Position numbers and translations under genes: made by a program. Source: Sellimonas sp963559135 (GTDB lineage: Bacteria > Bacillota > Clostridia > Lachnospirales > Lachnospiraceae). Taken from it: 64,000 nt of DNA. The notes below the pieces were generated by a model that was given only the letters and a program-made list of their open reading frames with translations, had not been told where the DNA came from and ran no database searches. This document shows, in pieces, positions 1 through 8,787 of the stretch (its first letter is position 1; every line of letters starts with the position of its first letter). The stretch spans positions 10,916 through 74,915 of the forward strand of contig CAUWJP010000014.1 in assembly GCA_963559135.1 (NCBI GenBank), written 5' to 3'.

Positions 1-1
1 A

Positions 2-484
2 ACAAAAAATACAGCAGAGAAGACAGTGAAAAAGGTACTTTGCTCACCGTTTACAGGGGAAGCACATCCGATTACGGAAACACCGGACGAAGCGTTTGCC
101 GGAAAGATGATGGGAGACGGCTATATGGTCATGCCGGAAGAAGGAGTTGTCTATGCACCGGAAGACAGTACAGTCAGCTTCGTATTCCCGACCAATCATG
201 CGATCGGCCTGACAACAGAGGACGGCGTAGAATATCTGCTTCATATCGGTGTAGATACGGTAAAACTGGAAGGAAAAGGCTTCGAGATGTTTGTAAATAA
301 CGGAGATTTCGTAAAAAAGGGAGACAAACTGATGGCTTTTGATATACAATATATAAAAGAGCATGCGAAATCCGAAGCCTGCATTGCAGTATTTACCGGA
401 CTGACAGAAGAGGAAGAAATTGTAATGAAGGCATCCGGGCATGTAAATGCACAGGAGGATATTGCGGAGATCGTGAGCTGCTGA
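2..484 (+). CDS. PTS glucose-family permease, C-terminal EIIA domain (partial)
   Basis: This is the EIIA domain of a sugar PTS permease. It takes phosphate from HPr and passes it to the EIIB domain of the same transporter. Counting from the GTG at 26, the two conserved histidines are seen at residue 58 (in NHAIG) and residue 73 (in LLHIGVDTV); the second is the phosphorylated one in the EIIA-Glc family. The reading frame is open to the window edge, there is no ribosome site before the GTG, and the upstream codons read like an interdomain linker (NTKNTAEKT). I therefore infer that the EIIC and EIIB domains lie to the left and that this is the 3' end of a fused gene. The antiterminator gene follows 21 bp downstream. 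The sugar cannot be told from this domain. Confidence 0.88.
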   Translation, partial: TKNTAEKTVKKVLCSPFTGEAHPITETPDEAFAGKMMGDGYMVMPEEGVVYAPEDSTVSFVFPTNHAIGLTTEDGVEYLLHIGVDTVKLEGKGFEMFVNNGDFVKKGDKLMAFDIQYIKEHAKSEACIAVFTGLTEEEEIVMKASGHVNAQEDIAEIVSC

Positions 485-505
485 TTGTAAAGGAGCTTAT
501 GTCAG

Positions 506-1333
506 ATGTATCGAATTATCAAAGTATTGAATAACAATGCCATTCTTGCCCTGGACCGTGAGAAGAAGCGGGAGATCATTCTGCTCGGAAACGGGATCGG
601 CTTCGGGAAACATCCGGGCGAAGAGATGAAAATGATCAAAAACGCCAAGATTTACACGCTGGTGACGAAGAAGAAGCAGGTCTCCGCATTGAAAGTGGTC
701 AACGGCATCAAGCCGGTATATATTGAGGCCACCGGACGAATTCTGGAGGAAGCGGAGAAGGTATTTGAGCATGTCAGTCATGACTCTCTGCTCCCTCTGG
801 CAGACCATATCGCGCTTGCGGCAAAGCGGGCGGAAGAGAAGAGGCAGATACCAAATCCGTTTACGCCGGACATCAAGGTACTGTTTGAAAAAGAGTACGA
901 GGTTGCCCTGAAAGGGCGGGAAATCATCCGTGAGATGACTGGTTCCGAGATCTCTGATGATGAGGTCGGATTTATCTCTCTGCATATTCATTCGGCCCGT
1001 ACGGATGAGAAGGTTTCCGAGACACTGGATAATACCCGGATCATTAATGAAGGAATCAGGATGATTGAAGAGCAGTTTCAGATTGATGTGGAACCGGATT
1101 CTCTTGCGTATAACCGTATGATGAGCCATATTTACTACATGCTTGTACGGACACGCAAAGGCGAGCAGGTGAAAGCAGACTTAAATGAATTCGTACAGCT
1201 GAAATATCCGAAAGAGTTTGAGGCGGCAGTGAAGATCTGTGCCTGGATGGAAAAAGAACTGAAGACGGAAGTGAAACGGGAAGAAATCGGATTTCTGGCG
1301 ATCCATATTTTACGGATTGTAGACCGGGAATAG
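506..1333 (+). CDS. BglG/LicT-family PRD transcription antiterminator
   Basis: This RNA-binding antiterminator stops a leader terminator from forming when its PTS sugar is present. The 275-residue length is typical. The N-terminal CAT domain (about 1-55) starts with the usual MYRIIKVLNNNA pattern. Two PRD domains follow, with the regulatory histidines at residues 101, 160 and 162 (PRD1) and 208 and 267 (PRD2). AAGGAG at 489-494 selects the ATG at 506 rather than the out-of-frame ATG at 499. It follows the PTS permease by 21 bp, so it most likely controls that operon. The target ribonucleic antiterminator would lie left of the window. LicT and GlcT types cannot be separated here. Confidence 0.9.
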   Translation: MYRIIKVLNNNAILALDREKKREIILLGNGIGFGKHPGEEMKMIKNAKIYTLVTKKKQVSALKVVNGIKPVYIEATGRILEEAEKVFEHVSHDSLLPLADHIALAAKRAEEKRQIPNPFTPDIKVLFEKEYEVALKGREIIREMTGSEISDDEVGFISLHIHSARTDEKVSETLDNTRIINEGIRMIEEQFQIDVEPDSLAYNRMMSHIYYMLVRTRKGEQVKADLNEFVQLKYPKEFEAAVKICAWMEKELKTEVKREEIGFLAIHILRIVDRE

Positions 1334-1359
1334 ATAGAGCAGAAAATGTTTCAAAAAAG

Positions 1360-1418
1360 AGATCCCTGCAGGAAGCAAGGGGCGGCCGTAAGGCCCGGAT
1401 TCCTGCGGGGATCTTTTG
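1360..1418. terminator. Bidirectional intrinsic terminator between antiterminator and ABC-F genes
   Basis: A 15-bp stem (1360-1374 with 1400-1414, one G-U pair) encloses a GC-rich loop and is followed by TTTT. On the other strand the A-run at 1353-1359 gives the T-run. It therefore serves both convergent genes. Confidence 0.85.
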
Positions 1419-1439
1419 CGTCTGTTCCGGTTTTACAGA

Positions 1440-2996
1440 TTAGATGATTTTGGTTGTCCACTTTGTGCAGTCCCACACTTCGGATACCACATCCCGGTAG
1501 AACTCCGGTTCGTGGCAGATCAGAAGGAGACTTCCACGGTATTCCAGAAGTGCTTTTTTCAGTGCTTCCTTGGCATCCACATCCAGATGGTTGGTCGGCT
1601 CGTCCAGAAGCAGGATATTCGTGTCACGGTTTACAAGTTTACATAACCGGACTTTCGCCTGCTCGCCTCCGCTTAATACCCGGATCTGGCTTTCGATATG
1701 CTTGGTAGTCAGGCCGCATTTTGCAAGGGCAGACCGCACTTCGTACTGATTGAAGGATGGAAATTCATCCCAGATTTCATCGATGCAGGTGGCGGTGTTT
1801 TCGCCTTTGACTTCCTGCTCGAAATATCCGATCTGGAGATTTTCTCCCAGCTCACAGCTTCCGCTCAGCGATGGAATCAGCCCGAGGATGCTCTTTAAAA
1901 GCGTTGTTTTCCCGATTCCGTTTGCTCCGGTGAGCGCAATCTTCTGGCCGCGTTCCATGGAGATGGAAAGAGGCTTGGAGAGAGGCTCGTTGTATCCGAT
2001 CACCAGATCCTTTGTCTCAAAGAGAATCCGGCCCGGTGTCCGCCCGTAGCGGAAGTGGAATTCCGGTTTCGGACGTTCCGCTGCAAGTTCGATTTTCTCC
2101 ATCTTGTCCAGCTTTTTCTGACGGGACATGGCCATGTTTCGTGTGGAGACCCGGGCTTTATTCCGTGCCACGAAATCTTTCAGCTCGCTGATTTCCTGCT
2201 GCTGTCGGCGGTAGGCCGCCTCCAGCTGTGCTTTCTTGACAGCGTAAACTTCCTCAAAATGCGTATAGTCGCCTACATAGCGGTCGAGTTTCTGATTTTC
2301 CATGTGGTAAATGATGTTGACAACGTCATTTAAGAATGGAATATCATGGGAGATCAGGATAAAAGCACTTTCATATTCCTGAAGATAGCGCTTCAGCCAG
2401 GCAATATGCTCTTCATCCAGATAGTTGGTCGGCTCGTCCAGAAGAAGGATGTCCGGCTTTTCCAGAAGCAGTTTTCCAAGAAGGATTTTAGTACGCTGTC
2501 CACCGCTTAAATCGGTGACATCCCGGTCCAGGCCGATGTCCAGAAGACCGAGGGCTCTTGCCACTTCCTCCACCTTACTGTCAATGGTATAGAAATCGTG
2601 CATGGTCAGGGTGTCCTGAATGGTTCCGAGCTCTTCCATCATGGCAGTCATTTCATCTTCCGAAGCATCTCCCAGAGAATCACAGATCTGATTCATCTTT
2701 TCTTCCAGTTCAAAGAGCCAGGAAAAGGCGGATTTCAGTACGTCCCGGATGGTCATCCCTTTTTCCAGGACCGTGTGCTGATCCAGATAGCCGACACGGA
2801 CATTTTTGGACCATTCGATTTTCCCTTCATCCGGTGTCAGATGGCCGGTAATCATATTAAAAAACGTGGACTTTCCTTCCCCGTTTGCGCCTACCAGTCC
2901 GATGTGTTCACCGCGGAGCAGGCGGAAGGAAACATCCGAAAAGATCGCACGGTCTCCAAAACCGTGTGACAGATGTTCTACATTTAAAATACTCAT
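1440..2996 (-). CDS. ABC-F family ATP-binding protein
   Basis: This soluble protein has two ABC ATPase domains and no membrane segments. That is the architecture of ABC-F proteins, which act on ribosomes as translation factors or antibiotic-protection proteins. Domain 1 has a Walker A GANGEGKST near residues 36-44, a signature LSGGQ and Walker B LLLDEPTNYLD. A charged linker precedes domain 2, which has GANGIGKTT, LSGGE and LLLDEPTNHLD. At 518 residues it is of normal length. GTG at 2999 and ATG at 2996 are adjacent; AAGGAG at 3006-3011 sits 9 bp from the ATG, so I chose 2996. It is a single gene. Whether it is a housekeeping paralogue or a resistance factor cannot be decided from the motifs. 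Confidence 0.9.
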   Translation of the reverse strand: MSILNVEHLSHGFGDRAIFSDVSFRLLRGEHIGLVGANGEGKSTFFNMITGHLTPDEGKIEWSKNVRVGYLDQHTVLEKGMTIRDVLKSAFSWLFELEEKMNQICDSLGDASEDEMTAMMEELGTIQDTLTMHDFYTIDSKVEEVARALGLLDIGLDRDVTDLSGGQRTKILLGKLLLEKPDILLLDEPTNYLDEEHIAWLKRYLQEYESAFILISHDIPFLNDVVNIIYHMENQKLDRYVGDYTHFEEVYAVKKAQLEAAYRRQQQEISELKDFVARNKARVSTRNMAMSRQKKLDKMEKIELAAERPKPEFHFRYGRTPGRILFETKDLVIGYNEPLSKPLSISMERGQKIALTGANGIGKTTLLKSILGLIPSLSGSCELGENLQIGYFEQEVKGENTATCIDEIWDEFPSFNQYEVRSALAKCGLTTKHIESQIRVLSGGEQAKVRLCKLVNRDTNILLLDEPTNHLDVDAKEALKKALLEYRGSLLLICHEPEFYRDVVSEVWDCTKWTTKII

Positions 2997-3091
2997 CACT
3001 CAAACTCCTTATGATACAGTCTTTCCCTATTGTACAGGAAAACCGAAGGATTGTCACCCGGAAAAACAGAATTCTCTTTCATGCGTTAGCT

Positions 3092-3120
3092 TTGTCTTAT
3101 AGCGGGAAATTTGATACAAT
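3092..3120 (+). promoter_or_regulatory. Sigma-A-type promoter for the Gfo/Idh/MocA gene
   Basis: TTGTCT at 3092-3097 and TACAAT at 3115-3120 are separated by 17 bp, about 25 bp ahead of the start codon. Confidence 0.5.
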
Positions 3121-3145
3121 AAGGTCAGAATGAAGGAGGACAAAG

Positions 3146-4117
3146 ATGAAGGTAGGAATTATCGGGGCGGGCGGAATTGCCGTCACAATGGCGAAAACAT
3201 TAAACGGGATGGGGGATGCAACGGCTTATGCGGTGGCATCCCGTGATCTTTTAAAAGCACAGGCATTTGCTGAAAAGAATAAGGTAGAAAAGGCGTATGG
3301 TTCTTATGAGGAACTGTTTGCGGATCCGGAGGTGGAACTTGTCTATGTGGCGACTCCGCATTCGCATCATTATCAGTATATGAAGATGGCGCTGGAAGCG
3401 GGAAAACCGGTGCTCTGTGAGAAAGCATTTACGGCAAACGCTGCACAGGCAGAGGAGATTTCCCGGATTTCCGAGGAAAAGGGGATCTTTGCGGGAGAAG
3501 CGATGTGGACACGTTTCCTTCCATCCAGAGGCATGATTGATGAGGTGATCCGTTCCGGAGAGATTGGGAAAGTCCATATGATTACGGCAAATCTCGGCTA
3601 TGATATCAGAAATGTAGAACGGCTTCGTAATCCAGAGCTTGCAGGAGGGGCGCTTCTGGATGTAGGTATTTATCCTCTGACTTTTATTCGAATGATTACC
3701 GATGCCAAAATTAAGTTCATGGATACGTCCTGTGTCAAGCTGGAGACCGGAGTTGACGCTCAGAATGCAGCGACATTTATTTTTGAAGACGGATGTATGG
3801 CATCGATGCACAGCAGCATGTTAGGTGGAACAGAGCAGGCAGGAATCGTTTATGGTGACAAGGGCTATCTGATCGCATGGAATATCAATAATGTGGATAA
3901 GATTCAGGTTTTTGACAACAGCAGAAAACTTATTCGGGAGATGGAAGCACCGGATCAGATTACCGGATTTGAGTACGAAGTACGGGCAGCTATGGAAGCT
4001 GTATGTGCGGGAAAAACGGAATGCCCGCAGATGCCCCACAGTGAGTCAATCTACATGATGCGTTTGATGGACAGCATGAGAAACGCTTGGGGCATCCGCT
4101 TTCCGTTTGAAGAGTAA
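3146..4117 (+). CDS. Gfo/Idh/MocA-family NAD(P)-dependent oxidoreductase
   Basis: This is a probable sugar or polyol dehydrogenase. The N-terminal Rossmann fold opens with VGIIGAGGIA. The family's EKP-like motif appears as CEKAF, with Lys93 as the likely catalytic residue, and the C-terminal half contains DVGIYPL, as in dimeric dihydrodiol/xylose dehydrogenase relatives. At 323 residues it is of usual size. AAGGAGG at 3133-3139 sets the start. It stands alone between a divergent and a convergent gene, with its own promoter. The substrate is unknown. Confidence 0.88.
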   Translation: MKVGIIGAGGIAVTMAKTLNGMGDATAYAVASRDLLKAQAFAEKNKVEKAYGSYEELFADPEVELVYVATPHSHHYQYMKMALEAGKPVLCEKAFTANAAQAEEISRISEEKGIFAGEAMWTRFLPSRGMIDEVIRSGEIGKVHMITANLGYDIRNVERLRNPELAGGALLDVGIYPLTFIRMITDAKIKFMDTSCVKLETGVDAQNAATFIFEDGCMASMHSSMLGGTEQAGIVYGDKGYLIAWNINNVDKIQVFDNSRKLIREMEAPDQITGFEYEVRAAMEAVCAGKTECPQMPHSESIYMMRLMDSMRNAWGIRFPFEE

Positions 4118-4167
4118 AGAAAAAGAGAAGACACACGGATCAGGAGAACAGACCTGATGTAAGGCTG

Positions 4168-4884
4168 TCAGTTTCGGCAGGCTTCAATAAAGGCAGAAAA
4201 AATCCGGCTCATTTTCCGGGAGGTCAGATACATACATTCCGGATGCCATTGGGTACCAAGCAGGAAGTGATGCTTGATTCCTTCCAGACCTTCAATCAGT
4301 CCGTCAGGTGAAAGGGCACAGATTCGGAGAACTTCTCCCGGATCCTTGACTGCCTGATGGTGGAAGCTGTTGACTTTGGCCTGTTTCCCGATCAGATCGG
4401 ACAGCACTGTATCTTCCAGTGTGCTTACAAGATGGGCAGGGTCATGCCGTGAAGCGGCAGCTGGGCTGTGGTTAAAGAAATCCGGCTGCTCAGCGAGATC
4501 CTGATAAATGGTGCCGCCGCAGGCAAGATTCAGAAGCTGCATCCCTTTGCAGATCCCCAGGACCGGTTTTTCGGAGTGCTTTAGTAGAAAGGTTAGAAAG
4601 TCAAGCTGGAACCGGTCAAAGTTGTAATCGATTGTTCCAAGTTCCGGGGACGGGACCTGACCGAACAGCAGGGGATGGATATCAGCACCGCCGCAGAAGA
4701 GAAAACCGTCGTATTTTTTCAGACACGTCCGGAAATAGGAGCTTTCCATGTCTTCGAAAAAAGGAATCAGAAAAGGAAGGCCGCCGTGATCTGCGATTGC
4801 CTGTATGTACGGAAGACTGGTAAAAATGCGTCCATGTTCTCTGGCGCACACAACGATACCGATGGAAGGGGAATTCTGTTTCAT
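4168..4884 (-). CDS. Peptidase C26 / gamma-glutamyl-GABA hydrolase-like class I amidotransferase
   Basis: This glutamine-amidotransferase-fold hydrolase resembles PuuD, which removes the gamma-glutamyl group from gamma-glutamyl conjugates. The nucleophile elbow GICKGMQ places Cys112; the catalytic His214 and Glu216 lie in the QWHPE motif near the C-terminus. At 238 residues it has the family length. A ribosome site (AAAGGAAA, reversed) precedes the start. It is divergent from the M19 dipeptidase gene with only about 66 bp between them, so the two may share control and may both act on peptide-like amides. Putrescine pathway neighbours are absent, so the substrate is open. Confidence 0.85.
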   Translation of the reverse strand: MKQNSPSIGIVVCAREHGRIFTSLPYIQAIADHGGLPFLIPFFEDMESSYFRTCLKKYDGFLFCGGADIHPLLFGQVPSPELGTIDYNFDRFQLDFLTFLLKHSEKPVLGICKGMQLLNLACGGTIYQDLAEQPDFFNHSPAAASRHDPAHLVSTLEDTVLSDLIGKQAKVNSFHHQAVKDPGEVLRICALSPDGLIEGLEGIKHHFLLGTQWHPECMYLTSRKMSRIFSAFIEACRN

Positions 4885-4890
4885 ATCTGA

Positions 4891-4919
4891 TTTCCTTTCT
4901 GCTTATATTAGATTATAAT
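4891..4919 (+). promoter_or_regulatory. Possible promoter in the divergent C26/M19 intergenic region
   Basis: A clear TATAAT lies at 4914-4919. The best -35 at 17 bp spacing is only TTTCCT (4891-4896), so the call rests mainly on the -10. Confidence 0.4.
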
Positions 4920-4950
4920 GGTATCAGTTTATGAAAAGGAGTCGTTTCTT

Positions 4951-5919
4951 ATGAATCTGATTGACATGCACTGTGATACGGTATATGAATTATTGTCCCA
5001 AAATATGCTGGATCAGGATTTAAAAAAGAACCATCTGAAAGTAGATATAGAGAAAATGAAGCGGGGAGGATCCACGGCTCAGTTTTTTGCCTGTTTTGTT
5101 CCGATGGATGAATTTCTTGGAAGATCGAAGCATGAGCAGGCATATGAATATGTCAGAAGGATGGCCACATATCTGAAAAAGCAGATCTGGATCTATCCGG
5201 ATGAGATTGCTTTTGCAGGAAATGGAAACGATCTTGAAAAGAACCAGAGAGCAGGAAGAATTTCTGCGTTTTTGACACTGGAAGAGGGCGGAGTAATCCA
5301 TGGAGAGCTGGATCGTGTGCAGGGCCTTTATGAGATGGGAATCCGTCTGATCACCCTAACATGGAATTATGAAAACTGCATCGGTTATCCGAATAGCCTG
5401 GATACACAGTTGATGGAAAAGGGATTGAAGCCGTTTGGCTTTTCTGTGGTTGAGGAAATGAACCGGAGCGGAATGATTATCGATGTCTCCCATCTGTCAG
5501 AGGGCGGATTCTGGGATGTGGTTTCTCACAGTAAAACTCCTCCGGTAGCGTCTCATTCCAACGCAAGGGCGCTTCGGAATCATCCGCGAAATCTTTCGGA
5601 TGAACAGATCCGGGCACTTTCCGAGAAAGGAGGAATTGCCGGATTGAATTTCTATCAGGAGTTTCTGGGGGCAAGTGGTTCCTGTCTGATTGAAGAGATG
5701 GTAAGTCATGTCCGGCATATGTACCAGAAAGGTGGAGAAGATTTTGTAGCTATTGGAACAGATTTTGACGGCTTTGGCGGATCGAAGGAGATGGAGATCG
5801 AAGACATCGGTGCAATGCCTCTTCTTTACGATGCGCTCGGAAAAGCAGGATTTACCCAGCGGCAGCGGGAAAAGATCTGGTATGGTAACGCAAAACGTGT
5901 GATCGATGCGGTGCTTTAG
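4951..5919 (+). CDS. Membrane dipeptidase family protein (peptidase M19)
   Basis: This is a zinc dipeptidase of the renal-dipeptidase family, which typically hydrolyses dipeptides including those with a D-residue. The N-terminal zinc ligands His7 and Asp9 are seen in DMHCDT, the bridging glutamate in LTLEEGG (about residue 112), and later histidines in DVSHLSE and ASHSN. At 322 residues it matches bacterial members. There is no signal peptide, so it is cytosolic. An in-frame ATG lies at 4918, but AAAAGGAG at 4935-4941 is spaced 9 bp from the ATG at 4951 and the family N-terminus begins there, so I use 4951. The DUF1835-like gene follows 25 bp downstream. Confidence 0.9.
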   Translation: MNLIDMHCDTVYELLSQNMLDQDLKKNHLKVDIEKMKRGGSTAQFFACFVPMDEFLGRSKHEQAYEYVRRMATYLKKQIWIYPDEIAFAGNGNDLEKNQRAGRISAFLTLEEGGVIHGELDRVQGLYEMGIRLITLTWNYENCIGYPNSLDTQLMEKGLKPFGFSVVEEMNRSGMIIDVSHLSEGGFWDVVSHSKTPPVASHSNARALRNHPRNLSDEQIRALSEKGGIAGLNFYQEFLGASGSCLIEEMVSHVRHMYQKGGEDFVAIGTDFDGFGGSKEMEIEDIGAMPLLYDALGKAGFTQRQREKIWYGNAKRVIDAVL

Positions 5920-5944
5920 TTGAAAGTTTTAAAGGGAGAACTAT

Positions 5945-6742
5945 ATGGTAGAAGTAGTATTTGGTGCAAGTGAGGCGGACTCATTGAAAATGTCCCGGCT
6001 TACAGGCAGGGAGGAAGAGATTATCTGTCTGGATCTGGGACTGGATGTGGGAGAGATCCGGAATCTGGATGACGAAAGCAAAAGGAGCAATGCGCTGAAA
6101 ACTTTGTTTTGTGACGGGACAAAAGCGGGAGAGCGTATATGGAAAGAATATGAAGAACGGATCAGCAGATACGGTGCGATGCCGGAGAAATTGAGGAAGC
6201 ATGCAGCAGAGGGGAAGCCTGTCCGAATCTGGTATGGCAGGGCACCTTATGAAGTATGTGGCTATTATTATACTTGCCACCTGTTAAATGATTTGACTGA
6301 TCAGATTTCGGCAGTGAAACTTCCGGACGTTTTGTTTCTTCATGAGACCAACATGCCATATGAGGTTTTGATGATGGGAGAGATTGTATATGAAGAATTT
6401 CCATCTCTCCTTGCGTATGAAAAACCATTAAATGAGTGGGAAATCCACATTGGAGCGATGCACTGGGAGAGGCTTATGCAGGAGAATGCGGTACTTAGGG
6501 CATCTGTCAATGGAAAAGTGATGAGTGTCCAGGAGTCCTTTTATGATTTTATGATTGAAAAAGCGTTGACGGAAAAACCAAAAAAAGAATCCGAAATTCT
6601 GGGAATGGTTCTGGGAGAATATGGTGTTGGGATCAGGGACGGATGGCTAGCGCACCGGATTGAAGTCGGAATCAGGAAAGAAACGATCCGGATCGTAAAA
6701 GATGATAAAAATCCATTTGACCGGTGGATCTGTAAGAAATAA
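5945..6742 (+). CDS. DUF1835/DUF3658 domain protein
   Basis: This soluble protein of 265 residues has unknown function. The N-terminus (VVFGASEADSLK) resembles DUF1835, and the C-terminal third, with its predicted helix-turn-helix-like region (about 200-265), resembles DUF3658. The two domains are usually found together in Firmicutes. No catalytic motif is evident. It follows the dipeptidase by 25 bp and precedes an acetyltransferase by 13 bp, so all three are probably co-transcribed. That does not define its role. Confidence 0.7.
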   Translation: MVEVVFGASEADSLKMSRLTGREEEIICLDLGLDVGEIRNLDDESKRSNALKTLFCDGTKAGERIWKEYEERISRYGAMPEKLRKHAAEGKPVRIWYGRAPYEVCGYYYTCHLLNDLTDQISAVKLPDVLFLHETNMPYEVLMMGEIVYEEFPSLLAYEKPLNEWEIHIGAMHWERLMQENAVLRASVNGKVMSVQESFYDFMIEKALTEKPKKESEILGMVLGEYGVGIRDGWLAHRIEVGIRKETIRIVKDDKNPFDRWICKK

Positions 6743-6755
6743 AGGAGGAGACAGG

Positions 6756-7229
6756 ATGATCCGGAGAGGAGTAACTGAGGATCTTGAGGCGGTTGCCAGA
6801 ATTCATGTAGATGCATGGAAACAGGTCTACAGGGGAATCATGTCGGAAGAAGTACTTGAGAAACGAAATTATGACGAGCAGAGGCAGGTATGGGAAAGAA
6901 AGTTGGAAAAAAGAGAAGAAGACCTGTATGTGTATGAGATCAGTGGAAAGATCATAGGGTTTGCTTCCTGCCGTGTAATCGATGAGAAACATGCGGAGAT
7001 CGATACCTTGTACTTTGACGAAAAGTATCGGGGAAAAGGTTATGGAACACAGATGCTGGAATATGTGTTTCAGATATTAGGACCGGAAAGGCAGGTTTCC
7101 CTCTGGTGTGTGAAGGAAAATCCAAATCGGAAATTTTATGAGGCAAATGGAGGAACACCGGGACGTGAAAAAGAAGTACTGATTGGCGGAAAACGAATTG
7201 CCGGAGTTCAGTATACATTTGAAAGATAA
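6756..7229 (+). CDS. GNAT-family N-acetyltransferase
   Basis: This acetyl-CoA-dependent acetyltransferase has 157 residues. The acetyl-CoA loop motif A is seen as YRGKGYGTQMLE, preceded by the beta strand AEIDTLYFD; the N-terminus (IRRGVTEDLEAVARIHVDAW) is typical of the family. An upstream in-frame start at 6702 overlaps the previous gene. AAAGGAGG at 6742-6749 favours the ATG at 6756. The acceptor substrate is unknown; small metabolites or protein N-termini are possible. Confidence 0.88.
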   Translation: MIRRGVTEDLEAVARIHVDAWKQVYRGIMSEEVLEKRNYDEQRQVWERKLEKREEDLYVYEISGKIIGFASCRVIDEKHAEIDTLYFDEKYRGKGYGTQMLEYVFQILGPERQVSLWCVKENPNRKFYEANGGTPGREKEVLIGGKRIAGVQYTFER

Positions 7230-7315
7230 AAGAAACAATTAAAAAAATAAGCTTATTTGGGCTCCTTTTACCTACATTTAACCCAAATCTAAGCAAAGTT
7301 AAAATACAGGAAAGC

Positions 7316-7352
7316 TATAATTTCCGTAAAGGGAAATATTGCTTTCCTTTTA
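7316..7352 (+). promoter_or_regulatory. Possible -10 and leader hairpin ahead of phoH
   Basis: TATAAT at 7316-7321 is followed by an 11-bp stem (7325-7335 with 7342-7352, one G-U pair) with a 6-nt loop, then an AT-rich stretch to the ribosome site. No good -35 is visible. The stem lacks a following T-run, so it looks more like an mRNA 5' stem than a terminator. Confidence 0.35.
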
Positions 7353-7390
7353 CATTTTACAGAACTTTCTATGGTAAAGGAGACCTGCAT

Positions 7391-8764
7391 ATGGTAAAAA
7401 TCTACGTTATCGACACCAACATTCTTATTCAAAATCCACGGGCGCTGCTCAGTTTTGAAGATAATCAGGTGATTCTTCCGGTGGTTGTGCTGGAGGAACT
7501 GGATAATCTGAAAAAAGCTGAAGGAGAAAAGGGGCGCAATGCCAGGACGGCGATCCGGATTCTGGAAGAACTCCGGCAGAGGGGTGATCTGTTGGAAGGA
7601 ATTCCTCTGGAATCGGGAGGAATGATACGGGTGGAAAAAAATTTTGTAAATGTGCCGCTCCCAGAGGATTTACCTGAAGAGAAGATGGATAACCGGATTT
7701 TGAAAGTTTGTAAGGGGCTGGCGGAGTCCTGTGGGGAACAGGTGGTTCTTGTGACAAAAGATATTCTGCTCAGAATCAAGGCACAGATCATTGGAATCCG
7801 GGCGGAAGATTACACGACAGAGCAGGTTGCGGATTATGAAGGCCAGTATAAGGGAAGAATAGAAGTATATGTGCCGGAAGAAAAATTCAAAGAGTTTAAG
7901 AAAAAGGGTGTCCCTGTGGAGAATGTCTATCTTTCGGACGAACAGGGAAAACGAATCGTGCCAAAGCTGGAGGAAAATGAATTTGTCATTCTGAAAGCAG
8001 ACCAGTCAGCAAAAAAGACACAGCTTGGACGGGTAGAGAATGGAATAATCAAAAAGCTGGAATACAGGAAAAGTGTTCCATACGGCGTATCGCCGAGAAA
8101 TGCCGGGCAATACTTTGCACAGGAGGCACTCATGCAGCCGGCAGACAAGGCTCCGCTTGTGATTCTGAAAGGAAGAGCAGGTACTAGCAAGACCTTTTAT
8201 ACGCTGGCGGTCGGATTGGAAAAGATTCTGAATCATCCAACGGGAGAATACCGGAGAATTCTGATTTCCAGACCAAATGCGCAGTTTGACTCTGATATCG
8301 GCTTTCTGCCGGGAGACGAACAGGAGAAAATTTCTCCGTTGATGCGTCCTGTCATTGATAATCTGGAACAGTTGATTGATTCTAACGAGGAAGAGCGTTA
8401 TAAGGATGAGCGAGAATTACAGGGGAAGATCGATGAAATTTTCGACCGTGGGCTGATTCAGACGGAAGCGTTAAATTATATCCGTGGACGTTCTATTATG
8501 AAGACATATCTGATTATCGATGAAGCACAGAATATGACACCGAATCAGGTAAAGGGAATCATTACGAGAGCAGGGAAAGGAACTAAAATCATTCTGCTGG
8601 GTGATACGAACCAGATTGACCGTCCGATGCTGGATGAACGGACAAATGGTCTCAGCTATGCTTCCGAATATATGAAAGGCAGCCCGCTCTGCTGGCAGGT
8701 GACCTTCACGCCGGAGGAATGCGAACGCTCCGCCCTTGCCATGGACGCAATTACAAGATTATAA
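7391..8764 (+). CDS. PIN domain-PhoH family ATPase (YlaK-like)
   Basis: This fusion has an N-terminal PIN RNase-like domain (starts VKIYVIDTNIL, with the acidic Asp8 of the PIN site) and a C-terminal PhoH ATPase. Walker A is GRAGTSKT near residues 260-267, a variant with Ser before Lys, and Walker B is LIIDEAQNMTP. At 457 residues it matches the YlaK/PhoH2 group, which couples RNA unwinding to cleavage in characterised members. It has an independent leader. The HD phosphohydrolase starts 23 bp downstream and is likely in the same transcript. The cellular RNA target is not known. Confidence 0.9.
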   Translation: MVKIYVIDTNILIQNPRALLSFEDNQVILPVVVLEELDNLKKAEGEKGRNARTAIRILEELRQRGDLLEGIPLESGGMIRVEKNFVNVPLPEDLPEEKMDNRILKVCKGLAESCGEQVVLVTKDILLRIKAQIIGIRAEDYTTEQVADYEGQYKGRIEVYVPEEKFKEFKKKGVPVENVYLSDEQGKRIVPKLEENEFVILKADQSAKKTQLGRVENGIIKKLEYRKSVPYGVSPRNAGQYFAQEALMQPADKAPLVILKGRAGTSKTFYTLAVGLEKILNHPTGEYRRILISRPNAQFDSDIGFLPGDEQEKISPLMRPVIDNLEQLIDSNEEERYKDERELQGKIDEIFDRGLIQTEALNYIRGRSIMKTYLIIDEAQNMTPNQVKGIITRAGKGTKIILLGDTNQIDRPMLDERTNGLSYASEYMKGSPLCWQVTFTPEECERSALAMDAITRL

Positions 8765-8787
8765 GAAGAGGAGATACGACAGAATAT

